In this document: piece by piece, positions 20,205 through 27,699 of the stretch
How positions within the stretch are numbered: the stretch's first letter is position 1
Layout of the letters: every line of letters begins with the position of its first letter
From: UBA6168 sp039819485
GTDB taxonomy: Bacteria; Bacteroidota; Bacteroidia; Chitinophagales; Saprospiraceae
Length of the DNA stretch: 64,000 bases
NCBI GenBank assembly: GCA_039819485.1
Contig: JBCBRY010000028.1
Coordinates: 1-64,000 of the forward strand
Direction: 5' to 3'
Notes under the pieces: model-generated
Seen by the model: the letters and a program-made list of their open reading frames with translations, nothing else
What the model was told of the DNA's origin: nothing
Databases searched by the model: none
Made by a program: the position numbers and the translations under genes

Positions 20205-20939
20205 TCAAACCATCCACCTTTTAAGTGCTTCCTGGTAGGAGCGGCTCACTTTGTGGCGTTTTCCATTTTTAAGATAAACATAATATCCGGAGGGGTCCTT
20301 TCGGACTTCATGGATATGGCCCAGGCCAATAATGGCAGAGCGGTGAATCCGTAAAAAAAGGGAAGGGTGCAGCCGGGCATCCAGTTCGCCAAGGCCAAGG
20401 TTGGAGAGATAGGACTTTTGAGCAGTGTGTAAATGGGCATAATCGCCATCGGCTTCTATCCAGATGATGTCACTTGCCTGGAGCGCAACCATGCGGTTGC
20501 CCTGTTCGACCAGTAAACGGTCCAGGTAAGCCGTTTTTTCTCGTTGCAGGTTCTCGGTCAGCTCCCGGACTTGCTTGAGGTTGCGGGAAGGTGCAGAGAG
20601 CAAAACTTTGTTGACAGCCTGGGCAAACCGCTCCCGGGTATACGGTTTCAGTAAATAATCCACTGCATTGTGGTCAAAGGCTTTCAGGGCATATTTATCA
20701 TATGCCGTTGAAAAAATGACTTGCGGTATATGCACGACCTTCTGCAAAACCTGAAACCCGCTCATCCCCGGCATCTGGATATCCAAAAAAACCAGATCGG
20801 GCTCGTATTGCTCAATGGCAGTGACGGCCTCCAGCCCATTGCTGCATTCCTTGACGACCTCCAGCTGGGGAAATCCCGACAGGTATTGCCGCAAGATCAG
20901 GCGTGCATCTGCTTCATCATCGATAATGAGTACTTTCAC
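20205..20939 (-). CDS. LytTR-family response regulator (pair with 21162-22253 kinase)
   Basis: 244 residues. Receiver domain about 1-118 with acidic pocket Asp7/Asp8, phospho-acceptor Asp53 (FLDIQMPGMSG) and Lys in DYLLKP. LytTR DNA-binding domain about 140-243 (IIWIEADGDYAHLHT, FLRIHRSAIIGLGHI, GYYVYLKNGKRHKVSRSY). The partner kinase lies upstream on the same strand but is separated by 222 bases of tandem and palindromic repeats instead of the usual few bases, so expression of the regulator could depend on read-through of, or variation in, that repeat block. Confidence 0.95.
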   Translation of the reverse strand: MKVLIIDDEADARLILRQYLSGFPQLEVVKECSNGLEAVTAIEQYEPDLVFLDIQMPGMSGFQVLQKVVHIPQVIFSTAYDKYALKAFDHNAVDYLLKPYTRERFAQAVNKVLLSAPSRNLKQVRELTENLQREKTAYLDRLLVEQGNRMVALQASDIIWIEADGDYAHLHTAQKSYLSNLGLGELDARLHPSLFLRIHRSAIIGLGHIHEVRKDPSGYYVYLKNGKRHKVSRSYQEALKRWMV

Positions 20940-20967
20940 TTTGAGTTTTGAGTTTTGGGATATTGAG

Positions 20968-21020
20968 ATATTGGGTTATTGGGTTATTGGGTTATTGGGT
21001 TATTGGGTTATTGGGTTATT
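20968..21020. repeat. Octamer tandem repeat TTATTGGG, about 6 units
   Basis: Units of TTATTGGG follow each other without interruption, ending in TTATTTAACAG; the left edge reads GATATTGAGATATTGGG, which matches the reverse complement of the second octamer array (21084-21163). It lies immediately upstream of the response regulator start codon. Confidence 0.9.
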
Positions 21021-21030
21021 TAACAGCAAT

Positions 21031-21058
21031 AAAGATTTCGTTAATTCGTTATTTCTTT
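21031..21058. repeat. ACGAAATAAC repeat, copy 3
   Basis: AAAGATTTCGTTAATTCGTT followed by ATTTCTTT, placed between the two octamer arrays in the kinase-regulator spacer. Confidence 0.65.
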
Positions 21059-21083
21059 CTTTTATACTCATAACCAATATCCA

Positions 21084-21163
21084 AATATCTCAATATCTCA
21101 ATATCTCAATATCTCAATATCTCAATATCTCAATATCTCAATATCTCAATATCTCAATATCTC
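21084..21163. repeat. Octamer tandem repeat AATATCTC, 10 units
   Basis: Ten uninterrupted copies of AATATCTC (GAGATATT on the minus strand). The kinase stop codon TGA (21162-21164) is formed by the first bases of this array. Together with the array at 20968-21020 it forms an imperfect inverted structure around ACGAAATAAC copy 3. Confidence 0.95.
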
Positions 21164-22253
21164 AATAACCTACCCAAATCAAGGGTAAACTGAAACTGAA
21201 CACCAGGCCTTTTGGGTGGTTTTTGGTGATTTTCAGAGAACGGTCAAATTGCTTTTCCAATCGTAATTGGGTATTTCTTAAGCCAATTCCTTTCATGAAG
21301 AGGTCGCCGTCCAGTTCACCGGGGTTACCTTCGCCGGTATCGGATACGGCAAATTGAAGCTCCTCACCTACCCTCTTCACGCTGATGCCTACCGTAACCG
21401 GATCAACACTGTTGCCAACTCCATGTTTGATAGCGTTTTCTACCAGTGGTTGTAGCAGCATGGGGGGAATCGGATGTTCCATCAAGTTTTCATCCACATT
21501 GAACTGCGGGACCAGTCGTTCGCCAAAGCGCCGTTTCTCCAGGTCTAGATAAGTTTTGAGGAAAAGGATCTCTTCCCTCAACGGTACCGTCTCCGATTCA
21601 CTCGATTGCAGCCCGAAGCGAAATGTGTCTGCCAGCTTGGCAATCAGCTCCCGTGTGTGTTCCATTTGTGGGGGCACTGAGGCGCTAATGCTGTTGAGGG
21701 TGTTGAACAGGAAATGTGGTTCCAGTTGGGCCTTTAACGCATTCACCTCGCTTTGCAGTGCAAGTTGTCGCAGCTCCATTGCCTTGCGCTCCTGCCGTTG
21801 GGACTTGGTTAAATATTCGTAAAAATGAAAAATACCAAAAGGGATAAAATAAAACAGGAACGGGATATAAACGTCCCACACCAACCCTCTTCCCCCCAGG
21901 TAACCAATCCCAAAGAGGTCACAGATGCGGTGATAAACAAATAACCAACCCACCAAGAACAAGGGCAGGGTAAATAGATGAGTCAACAATCTTTTCCGCA
22001 AAGGCCAGTGTTTGAATTTCACAAAGATCAACCAATAGATCAGCACGGTCACCATAGCCTTTGTGCCGTAATTGACAATGGACTGATCCCAAAAATTATA
22101 CTCGCCAGCACTGTTGACGTAAAGGGCCAGCCAGTAAATAGATCCAAAGATGAAGTAACATCCCACAAAGAGCAATGCCTGCCAGCCAAGCACATGCCAG
22201 AAGATTCTTTTATTCAGCCAATGGTCGGCAGGCAAAGTGGTTAATTGATTCAT
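21162..22253 (-). CDS. LytS/YehU-type sensor histidine kinase (His_kinase family)
   Basis: 363 residues from the ATG at 22253; an upstream in-frame ATG adds 35 residues that look non-coding, so the later start (MNQLTTLPADHWLNKRIFWH) is preferred. Four hydrophobic segments occupy about 15-140. The His_kinase domain has the phospho-acceptor motif LEPHFLFNTLNSISA and is followed by an HATPase domain with N-box LLQPLVENAIKHG and G-box GIGLRNTQLRLE. It autophosphorylates and donates to the LytTR regulator downstream. No extracytoplasmic sensor domain is seen; sensing is presumably by the membrane part. Confidence 0.93.
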   Translation of the reverse strand: MNQLTTLPADHWLNKRIFWHVLGWQALLFVGCYFIFGSIYWLALYVNSAGEYNFWDQSIVNYGTKAMVTVLIYWLIFVKFKHWPLRKRLLTHLFTLPLFLVGWLFVYHRICDLFGIGYLGGRGLVWDVYIPFLFYFIPFGIFHFYEYLTKSQRQERKAMELRQLALQSEVNALKAQLEPHFLFNTLNSISASVPPQMEHTRELIAKLADTFRFGLQSSESETVPLREEILFLKTYLDLEKRRFGERLVPQFNVDENLMEHPIPPMLLQPLVENAIKHGVGNSVDPVTVGISVKRVGEELQFAVSDTGEGNPGELDGDLFMKGIGLRNTQLRLEKQFDRSLKITKNHPKGLVFSFSLPLIWVGY

Positions 22254-22486
22254 GCACCAAACTTCGACTTTTCCGTGTGAAATGACAAAACCCTTCCGGT
22301 GAACGACCCTATTCCACGGTGGATGACCGAAAAACAATCTGCCGATGCTATCGGCCACTCACCGGAAAAGCCTGGGATGGGCCCCTGCCCTGCCCCCATA
22401 TTTGTGTTGGTCAAGGAATGTACGCTGCGCTTTGGCATTGCTGCTTCCAGCATCACCCGACTGACTTTTCAATCTTTACCAGGTAT

Positions 22487-22511
22487 AGATTTCGTTAATT
22501 CGTTAAATCTT
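22487..22511. repeat. ACGAAATAAC repeat, copy 4
   Basis: AGATTTCGTTAATTCGTTAA followed by ATCT, in the divergent spacer between the kinase and the 22602 gene. Confidence 0.6.
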
Positions 22512-22601
22512 TATTCCAGTGCCAATTGCTGCAACCACAGCAATTTGGCCAGATGGAAGACCGCATGAACGAAATCGGCCTATTAAATCAAACTTATTAT
22601 C

Positions 22602-22988
22602 ATGAAAAAAATCTGCCTGCTTTTTGTCATCACCATTGCTTCTGTCAATTGCATGACAGCACAAATCCACATCGCAGCCGATCTCATTGGTACATGGATC
22701 ATCGATCTGACTCCCTCTCCGGATGCTGAGCCCTATGTGCAGGTAATGGAGATTTCGGCAGCAGACGGAAAGACCATCTCCGGCTCTTTCTACAATTCAC
22801 CGTTTGAAAACGGGGAGACAAACAGCCTTTGGGACAAAACCTATTTTGCCTTTACCACGAAAGACAGAAGCTCCGTCTATTTCACCAGCGGTTCTATTGA
22901 AAACGGAGAACTGCGAGGCGTGACCTATTGTGATCAACGCGATTTTGTTATGCCATGGACGGGGAAACGTAAAGAATTAACGAAATAA
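22602..22988 (+). CDS. Secreted lipocalin-like hypothetical protein
   Basis: 128 residues with a signal peptide (MKKICLLFVITIASVNCMTA). The mature part is a beta-rich domain (LIGTWIIDLTPSPDAEPY, ISGSFYNSPFENGETN, KTYFAFTTKDRSSVYFTSGS, then GVTYCDQRDFVMPWTGKRK) that looks like a small lipocalin-like or avidin-like barrel of unknown ligand. There is a Cys at residue 17 but no proper lipobox, so it is probably soluble after cleavage. The last codons and stop (TTA ACG AAA TAA) lie inside repeat copy 5, so the C-terminal residues LTK are repeat-encoded. Confidence 0.75.
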   Translation: MKKICLLFVITIASVNCMTAQIHIAADLIGTWIIDLTPSPDAEPYVQVMEISAADGKTISGSFYNSPFENGETNSLWDKTYFAFTTKDRSSVYFTSGSIENGELRGVTYCDQRDFVMPWTGKRKELTK

Positions 22989-22995
22989 CGAATTC
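22977..22995. repeat. ACGAAATAAC repeat, copy 5 (supplies a stop codon)
   Basis: TTAACGAAATAACGAATTC. The stop TAA at 22986-22988 of the upstream gene lies within it. Confidence 0.75.
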
Positions 22996-23100
22996 TGTAC
23001 GGCCAAAGGCTTCATTGACCGCACGGAGAAGGACGACCTCCTTGCCTTACAGCAAAGTTCAAGTCGGCCGTTCAATTCTTCTCGAACAATTTCAATCGTC

Positions 23101-23334
23101 ATGAAAAAGTTGAATCTATTCATTCTTCTGGTCACGTTCCTTCTTTCTTGCAGCCTTTATGAGCAAGACAGTTTTTCCAGCCATGAGAACAATGGAAGAA
23201 CCGTTCAACTACACCTGGGAACCGATCCTGAGAGTGGGGCAGTGGATGTCTTGCAATTTATCCAATCCAGCCTGGAGGCGCTCATTGTTGATTTCATCAC
23301 CATGCTGCGATGGGAAGTACATTTCGTTAAATAA
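23101..23334 (+). CDS. Small putative lipoprotein
   Basis: 77 residues. The N-terminus MKKLNLFILLVTFLLSCS carries a lipobox (LLSC, Cys17), so the product may be a lipoprotein of about 60 mature residues. The rest has no known domain. The final codons (GTA CAT TTC GTT AAA TAA) and the stop lie inside the left arm of palindrome copy 6, so the C-terminus is repeat-derived. It could be a truncated gene whose original 3' end was replaced by the repeat. Moderate confidence that it is expressed. Confidence 0.5.
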   Translation: MKKLNLFILLVTFLLSCSLYEQDSFSSHENNGRTVQLHLGTDPESGAVDVLQFIQSSLEALIVDFITMLRWEVHFVK

Positions 23335-23360
23335 CGAATTCATTATTTAACGAAATGTAC
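23317..23360. repeat. ACGAAATAAC repeat, copy 6 (18-bp arms)
   Basis: Perfect inverted repeat: GTACATTTCGTTAAATAA (23317-23334), spacer CGAATTCA, TTATTTAACGAAATGTAC (23343-23360). The stop codon of the 23101 gene ends exactly at the arm boundary. It can act as a strong stem-loop at that transcript's end. Confidence 0.9.
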
Positions 23361-23569
23361 AGGATTTCACCTAAAATATTAAAACCGTTTTTAAAGCGTT
23401 TTAAAGCCTCTGATTGAGAATTGCACCCGTTGATGTGTTTTTTACAAAAAAACACGAGAGATCGCCTTAAATTCATTTCAGATGCTTTTTATTTTGAAAT
23501 CCTCTTGACGAATTAGGCTGTTGAGAAAAATTTCTGCGGAAAAGTTGCGCCATTGAGCATCATCGTTAA

Positions 23570-23601
23570 ATAGCGAAATAACGAATTCGTTATTTCGCTA
23601 T
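23570..23601. repeat. ACGAAATAAC repeat, copy 7 (32-bp perfect palindrome)
   Basis: ATAGCGAAATAACGAA joined directly to its reverse complement TTCGTTATTTCGCTAT, with no spacer. It lies 55 bases past the stop codon of the RHH gene (transcribed leftwards), in the position of a terminator or a partition site. Confidence 0.9.
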
Positions 23602-23655
23602 CCAGGTCAAATCAACCGCCCCATACAGACTGCGAACTGAAGACCGCCAAACAAC

Positions 23656-23883
23656 TCACCGGCTGTTTTTATAATATTCAAAACACTCTTGTAGCAACTG
23701 CACCATGCTCATATCATTGACCGTTGCATAGGTTTTGAATTCTCGCTTGAATTCGGCCTTTACTTTAAAATTGAGGGGTTTGAGATCCACATCGGGCGTG
23801 CGCACCAGGTTAGCGCTGGCTTCAAAGTCGGGTGGGGGAGTGCCTTTGCGGTTGGATGATGCGGGTTTACTGATTTTGGCCAT
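23656..23883 (-). CDS. Small ribbon-helix-helix-like partition partner
   Basis: 75 residues from the ATG at 23883 (MAKISKPASSNRKG); an in-frame ATG 39 bases upstream would add an unlikely leader. The first 30 residues are basic and disordered; residues about 38-75 (KPLNFKVKAEFKREFKTYAT, then NDMSMVQLLQECFEYYKN) fit a ribbon-helix-helix fold: one beta strand followed by two helices, as in ParG/MetJ-Arc proteins. Placed 132 bases downstream of the ParA gene on the same strand, it is the natural DNA-binding partner of a type Ib partition system. The closeness of palindromes 23570-23601 and 23985-24022 suggests candidate binding sites. Confidence 0.7.
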   Translation of the reverse strand: MAKISKPASSNRKGTPPPDFEASANLVRTPDVDLKPLNFKVKAEFKREFKTYATVNDMSMVQLLQECFEYYKNSR

Positions 23884-23984
23884 GATTTGTTGGAAATTGA
23901 AAATTGGAAATATGGGTTTCAAGTGAAGAACTGCCTGGATGCCAGATTTCCAATTTATGTTGAATGTGTGCGTAAAGAAAGAAA

Positions 23985-24022
23985 GAAATAATTAAATAAC
24001 GAAATCGTTATTTAATTATTTC
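23985..24022. repeat. ACGAAATAAC repeat, copy 8 (18-bp arms, ParA stop codon inside)
   Basis: GAAATAATTAAATAACGA (23985-24002), spacer AA, TCGTTATTTAATTATTTC (24005-24022). The ParA stop codon (24016-24018) and the Lys codon before it lie in the right arm; the ParA C-terminus reads EEMTK, the TK* coming from ACG AAA TAA. It lies in the 132-base gap between the parA-like and RHH genes. Confidence 0.9.
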
Positions 24023-24657
24023 GTCATTTCTTCAGCCCGGTTCACCACAGATTGCACCAGTACATCCACCTTTTCCGTGATAGATTTATATTGGGTCTCG
24101 GTAGCGCACTTGCCTTCATCGCTGGCCCGGCGAATGGCCGTTTTCTCATGGATGACGCCTTCCAGCAAAAAGTATCCACTGGCTCTTACGTATTCGATGG
24201 CTTCATTTAGTTCCAGCTCACTATTGCCGACCCGGGTGAAAGCCACAGCTATTTTAGAAGTTGGCACCTTGTTTTTCTTTAGTTCGTGCGCCAGTTTGAT
24301 TGTTGGCTCAAGGTCATCGATAGAGACCCCGGTAGGGAGGATGACCAGGTCACTGGCCCTCGCGATGTCCAGCGTCATCCGGGAAGAGTGGGGGGCACCG
24401 TCGAAAACGACCAGGTCGTACTGGGCTCCGGTTTTCATTGCATCGGCCACATTGACGAATTGTTCTACCGCAACTTTTGGTACAGTACCATTTTGCAGGC
24501 GTCGCCGGTTCCAACTGGTGCAGGTGCCCTGTGCCAGGTCCATATCAGCAATTTTGACCTGCCATTCACTGGCAGCGTAATTACATGCTATTAATCGAGA
24601 GATGGTGGATTTACCGACTCCACCTTTTTGTGAGACCACACCGATGACCAACGCCAT
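24016..24657 (-). CDS. parA: ParA-family partition ATPase
   Basis: 213 residues, the short (type Ib/VirC1-like) form without an N-terminal HTH. Deviant Walker A KGGVGKS at residues 11-17, DMDLAQGTCTSWNRRR (Walker A' region, about 38-53), and Walker B VVFDGAPH (about 83-90). The family segregates low-copy replicons by ATP-dependent movement over the nucleoid, with a small RHH or HTH partner bound to a centromere-like site. The partner candidate is the next gene downstream (23656-23883). It faces away from the replication origin and initiator gene, the classical arrangement of a plasmid backbone. Confidence 0.92.
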   Translation of the reverse strand: MALVIGVVSQKGGVGKSTISRLIACNYAASEWQVKIADMDLAQGTCTSWNRRRLQNGTVPKVAVEQFVNVADAMKTGAQYDLVVFDGAPHSSRMTLDIARASDLVILPTGVSIDDLEPTIKLAHELKKNKVPTSKIAVAFTRVGNSELELNEAIEYVRASGYFLLEGVIHEKTAIRRASDEGKCATETQYKSITEKVDVLVQSVVNRAEEMTK

Positions 24658-24723
24658 AGTTCAATTGATTTGTTCAATTACTTGCTGCTGTCCACACTTG
24701 CAGCGGTGGGAAAACAAACAGAA

Positions 24724-24759
24724 GTAACGATTTAACGAAATAAAGATTTAACGAATTCG
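24724..24759. repeat. ACGAAATAAC repeat, copy 9 (upstream of parA)
   Basis: Three direct elements TAACGAT, TTAACGAAAT and TTAACGAATT within 36 bases, ending 67-102 bases upstream of the ParA start. The position suits an operator or centromere site for the RHH partner. Confidence 0.6.
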
Positions 24760-24834
24760 ACATCTGTCTGCCGCAAAATTATGCAAGGAACATTTTCATT
24801 TCAAAGGAAAAAACGAATTAAAGAAAAATAATAT

Positions 24835-24858
24835 TTAACGAAATAACGAATTCGTTAT
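24835..24858. repeat. ACGAAATAAC repeat, copy 10
   Basis: TTAACGAA followed by the perfect 16-bp palindrome ATAACGAATTCGTTAT (24843-24858). Last copy seen on the right side. Confidence 0.75.
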
Positions 24859-24995
24859 CCGCGAAGAAGGTACAGCCCTCCTCGGCATCAACTGAAAGCC
24901 AAAATGCACAGGAGCGCAAATCACTGGCACGACCGGTCCATTCACCTATTGCCATCCCTAATGATTGAGTGAAATGCCAGCAAAACTTGTAACGC

Positions 24996-25073
24996 TCCCT
25001 TGCGGTCTTAGCGGTCTCTGTGCGGTATATTGCAGGGAAAGTGATCGCGCAGAGGCCGCTAAGGCCGCAGAGG
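24996..25073. repeat. Inverted repeat of the 'GCGGTCTTAGCGGTCTCTG' intergenic type
   Basis: CTTGCGGTCTTAGCGGTCTC (from about 24999) is repeated in inverted, slightly diverged form at 25045-25073 (GCGCAGAGGCCGCTAAGGCC and following). Short G/C-rich elements of this style are scattered between genes in many Bacteroidota. It separates the parA region from the origin region. Confidence 0.6.
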
Positions 25074-25172
25074 ATTATATAACAACAATTCACTCGTATC
25101 GCCGATGAAGGTTCAGGGCACAGCACCTTGAGCGGTCCCCCTTCGGACACTGGCTGGTGCCAAATCCAAAAC

Positions 25173-26175
25173 TTCCCCAACCAAGGACACATATCTGCGT
25201 CGGAGCTTTTCCCACATCGTGGACACACATCGGCTTTTGAAGGAGGTCTTTGCTGCGCCCTTAGTCTTAGTGGTTTACAAAATGTGTTCAAAAAAAATAA
25301 ATTAAAATCACCTCTTTTGCCCGTTCTATTTTAAGAATGTTATTTTTTAATAGTTCTTTATTAAATTTTATTGCCGCCTCAATTGTTTGATAATCAATTA
25401 CTTGTGATTAATTCTGTGTATGTAATGTGGGAAATGTGTGTACCCAGTGTGTGGGAAAAGGGTACCTGACGTGTTTTACAGGTTTTCCCGGTGTGGGGAT
25501 TATGTGTACTTGGTGTGGGATATGCGGGTACCCAGTGTGTTCTTACCGCGTTCTTGAGGTGGGGCCTGCGCGTCCTGAATGTGGGATGTGTACCCAGTGT
25601 GGGAAATTTGGGCGATTTGGCGCCTAAATCCCCATTGGAGCCCTCTTTTCTATACTCATTGACCTAATAGATAGGGATAATTTTTAATATGTGGGGCAGG
25701 GAAAAGGGATTTCCCTAGATATGTGTACTCGATGTGGGATTTAGTTCTTGGCAAATATATTCTTTTTAAAATACTGATAATCAAATGATTATAAAGATTT
25801 TTTTAAGCAAAGTATCCAGATATGTGTACCCGGTGTGTTATTCTATTTTGCGCTGATGAACGGATATGTGTACCCGACTTTTGAAACCCAATGAATACGG
25901 GGGTTTTTAGGTGTTCATGCTGTGGGTAGGGCCGTACACCTTATTTATTAGGTGAATATTTGAAAGAAGATGTCTCGAAGAATGATATATTATTAATGTA
26001 TATAATTTGTAAATTTTAAATATAAACTGTTCTGCGATAAAAAGTAATTGCTCAGTGTACCTGATGTGGGTAGCTTTTTGGTTCGGAATACCACTTTCTT
26101 TTATTGCCGTGCCCCCAATGTGGGTGATGTGGAGAAAAAGTGTACCTGAGTCATTTCCAAAGTACACATATCCGG
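25173..26175. other. Iteron-type replication origin
   Basis: Iterons related to ATGTGTACCCAGTGTGGGA occur in forward orientation near 25415-25433 (degenerate), 25435-25456, 25502-25520, 25524-25542, 25586-25604, 25721-25739, 25822-25838, 25865-25877 (half), 26053-26070, 26107-26124 (degenerate) and 26140-26151 (half). In reverse orientation they occur at 25173-25194, 25209-25230 and 26161-26175 (half). The best copy is 25586-25604. Between the reverse pair and the first forward copies lies an AT-rich island (about 25290-25420), with further AT-rich blocks at 25741-25815 and 25940-26045. Iterons plus an AT-rich unwinding element immediately upstream of a Rep_3-type initiator gene is the standard layout of a theta-replicating plasmid origin. 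I did not see a perfect TTATCCACA DnaA box. The half iterons closest to the gene could serve Rep autoregulation. Confidence 0.85.
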
Positions 26176-26199
26176 TTATTTTGCCGAAAAATTTATCTG

Positions 26200-27699
26200 A
26201 TGCAAGTGGAACATACCAAACAGGTAGCGGCGATCGCCAACCAATTCATTCAACATGCCCGGTACAAACTGACGCCAAGGGAGCAGAAGTTGATTCTTTA
26301 CATGGCTACCCTGATCCGGCAAGAGGACAGTGACTTCGAGACTTACCTGGTACCCGTTTCCGAGATTGAGTATATCCTGAAAACAGATGAGACCAAAAAG
26401 CATGGTTCCTTCTACGAACGGCTCGACTCGCTGTTGGATAGCATTACGGACAAGAAAATTTCCTTCCCGACTGAATTTACCATCGACGGAGTGCGGCTGA
26501 GAGGACACATCAATTGGGTGGCAGGTGCTGTCCCTAAGTACAATGAGCACGGTGTTCTTTGTGTGGAGTTTGGTTTTTCGCCACAAATGAAACCATTTCT
26601 GCTGGGGCTGAAAGAAAAGTTTACCCGTTTTGAATTTTTAGAAGTAGCAAAAATGAAAAGCGGTTTTTCCATCCGCATCTACCAGATGTGCAAATCCTAT
26701 TACTATGAGCATATTCGGCATGGTCGAAACGTACTCGCAGTGAGCATCCGGGAATTGAAGAGCCGCCTGGGCATCTCCGACAAATATCCCGACTTCCGCA
26801 ATTTCCGCCGGAAAGTCCTTAATGTGGCCAAAACGGAAATCAACGCCAACACCCGCTTGCATATTGATTATGATTTTATCAAAAAAGGCCGCAACATTAC
26901 CGATGTGCGCATCGTGATCAACGAAAAGGACGATCTCTCTGACAGTGTCATTGAGCCTAAATATTTAAAGCCGACAAAATCGGCACGGCCCAGAAAATCG
27001 GCCGCCACTGCCAAGTTGGAAAGGCGCATACAAAAACTCACCGAAGCCCAGCGCAGGGCCTTCAATACCCTCACCGAGTACGGTGTGAACATGTCCTTCG
27101 CCCTGGATAATGTGCTGCCAATGATCAAGGGCAGTGAGTTAAAAGGTTACGAAGATTTCTTCGTGTTGTTCATGCTGGCATTTTTCGAAAAAAAGACAAA
27201 TGTCAAAGGTGCAAAGGAAAAAGTAAAAGCTTTTATGGGCTGGGTTGCCAACCAGCGTTTTACCGAACCCAACCTCTATGCGCAGCTCATGGAGCAGGTC
27301 ATCGCCCGCAAGAAACGTCTCAAAGACCAGGAGCGCATCAACCGGGAGCGAGCCAAGAACATTACCGCTGCCGAATTCCGCAAATTGCTGGAAGAGGAAA
27401 GAGCCATCGGCAAGTCACCCGAACCTGCTTTTACGGTTCAGAGCAAAACCGCTCAGGCCAGCCGGTTGAGCAGGGTAGGGGAGGTCACTTCTGATTTGTT
27501 CACACAGCCTGAACCGCCGACTCCACCGGCCGCGTTCGATTTTGCGGCGTTCAAAAAACAGCACAATTCCATTTACCTGAAAATCAGGAAAGAAAGGAGG
27601 GCAGCTTTTCAGCATTTGAAAAATGCCTCGAATTACAAGCAGTTGTTGGAAAACTCCGTCCAGGCGTATTGTGAGCAGTGGTTTTTGCAGCAGCAGTAG
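26200..27699 (+). CDS. Rep_3-family replication initiator protein
   Basis: 499 residues from the ATG at 26200 (MQVEHTKQVAAIANQF). An ATG at 26140 is in frame, but its 20 extra codons run through iteron sequence, so the later start is preferred. Residues about 5-245 are the Rep_3/RepB-type double winged-helix initiator: RYKLTPREQKLILYMATLIR, VSEIEYILKTDE and YERLDSLLDSITDKKISFP in WH1; EFLEVAKMKSGFSIRIYQMC, IRELKSRLGISDKYPDF and DYDFIKKGRNITDVRIVINE in WH2. The C-terminal about 230 residues (KPTKSARPRKSAATAKLERR, long helices with many Lys/Arg/Glu) are an extension beyond the usual 300-350 residue family length. It should bind the iterons just upstream and open the AT-rich island. Confidence 0.9.
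   Translation: MQVEHTKQVAAIANQFIQHARYKLTPREQKLILYMATLIRQEDSDFETYLVPVSEIEYILKTDETKKHGSFYERLDSLLDSITDKKISFPTEFTIDGVRLRGHINWVAGAVPKYNEHGVLCVEFGFSPQMKPFLLGLKEKFTRFEFLEVAKMKSGFSIRIYQMCKSYYYEHIRHGRNVLAVSIRELKSRLGISDKYPDFRNFRRKVLNVAKTEINANTRLHIDYDFIKKGRNITDVRIVINEKDDLSDSVIEPKYLKPTKSARPRKSAATAKLERRIQKLTEAQRRAFNTLTEYGVNMSFALDNVLPMIKGSELKGYEDFFVLFMLAFFEKKTNVKGAKEKVKAFMGWVANQRFTEPNLYAQLMEQVIARKKRLKDQERINRERAKNITAAEFRKLLEEERAIGKSPEPAFTVQSKTAQASRLSRVGEVTSDLFTQPEPPTPPAAFDFAAFKKQHNSIYLKIRKERRAAFQHLKNASNYKQLLENSVQAYCEQWFLQQQ

Noticed and set aside
20968..21163. Possible CRISPR array
   Set aside because: The repeats are contiguous octamers with no spacers and no cas genes nearby.
24818..25291. 157-codon open frame on the minus strand between parA and the origin
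   Set aside because: Composition is random-looking; it crosses the ACGAAATAAC palindrome, the G/C-rich inverted repeat and the reverse iterons. No domain or signal peptide.
25427..25627. 66-codon Cys/Gly-rich frame across the iterons
   Set aside because: The apparent Cys-Gly repeats (CTQCG, CTWCG) are the translation of the iteron DNA repeat, not a protein motif.
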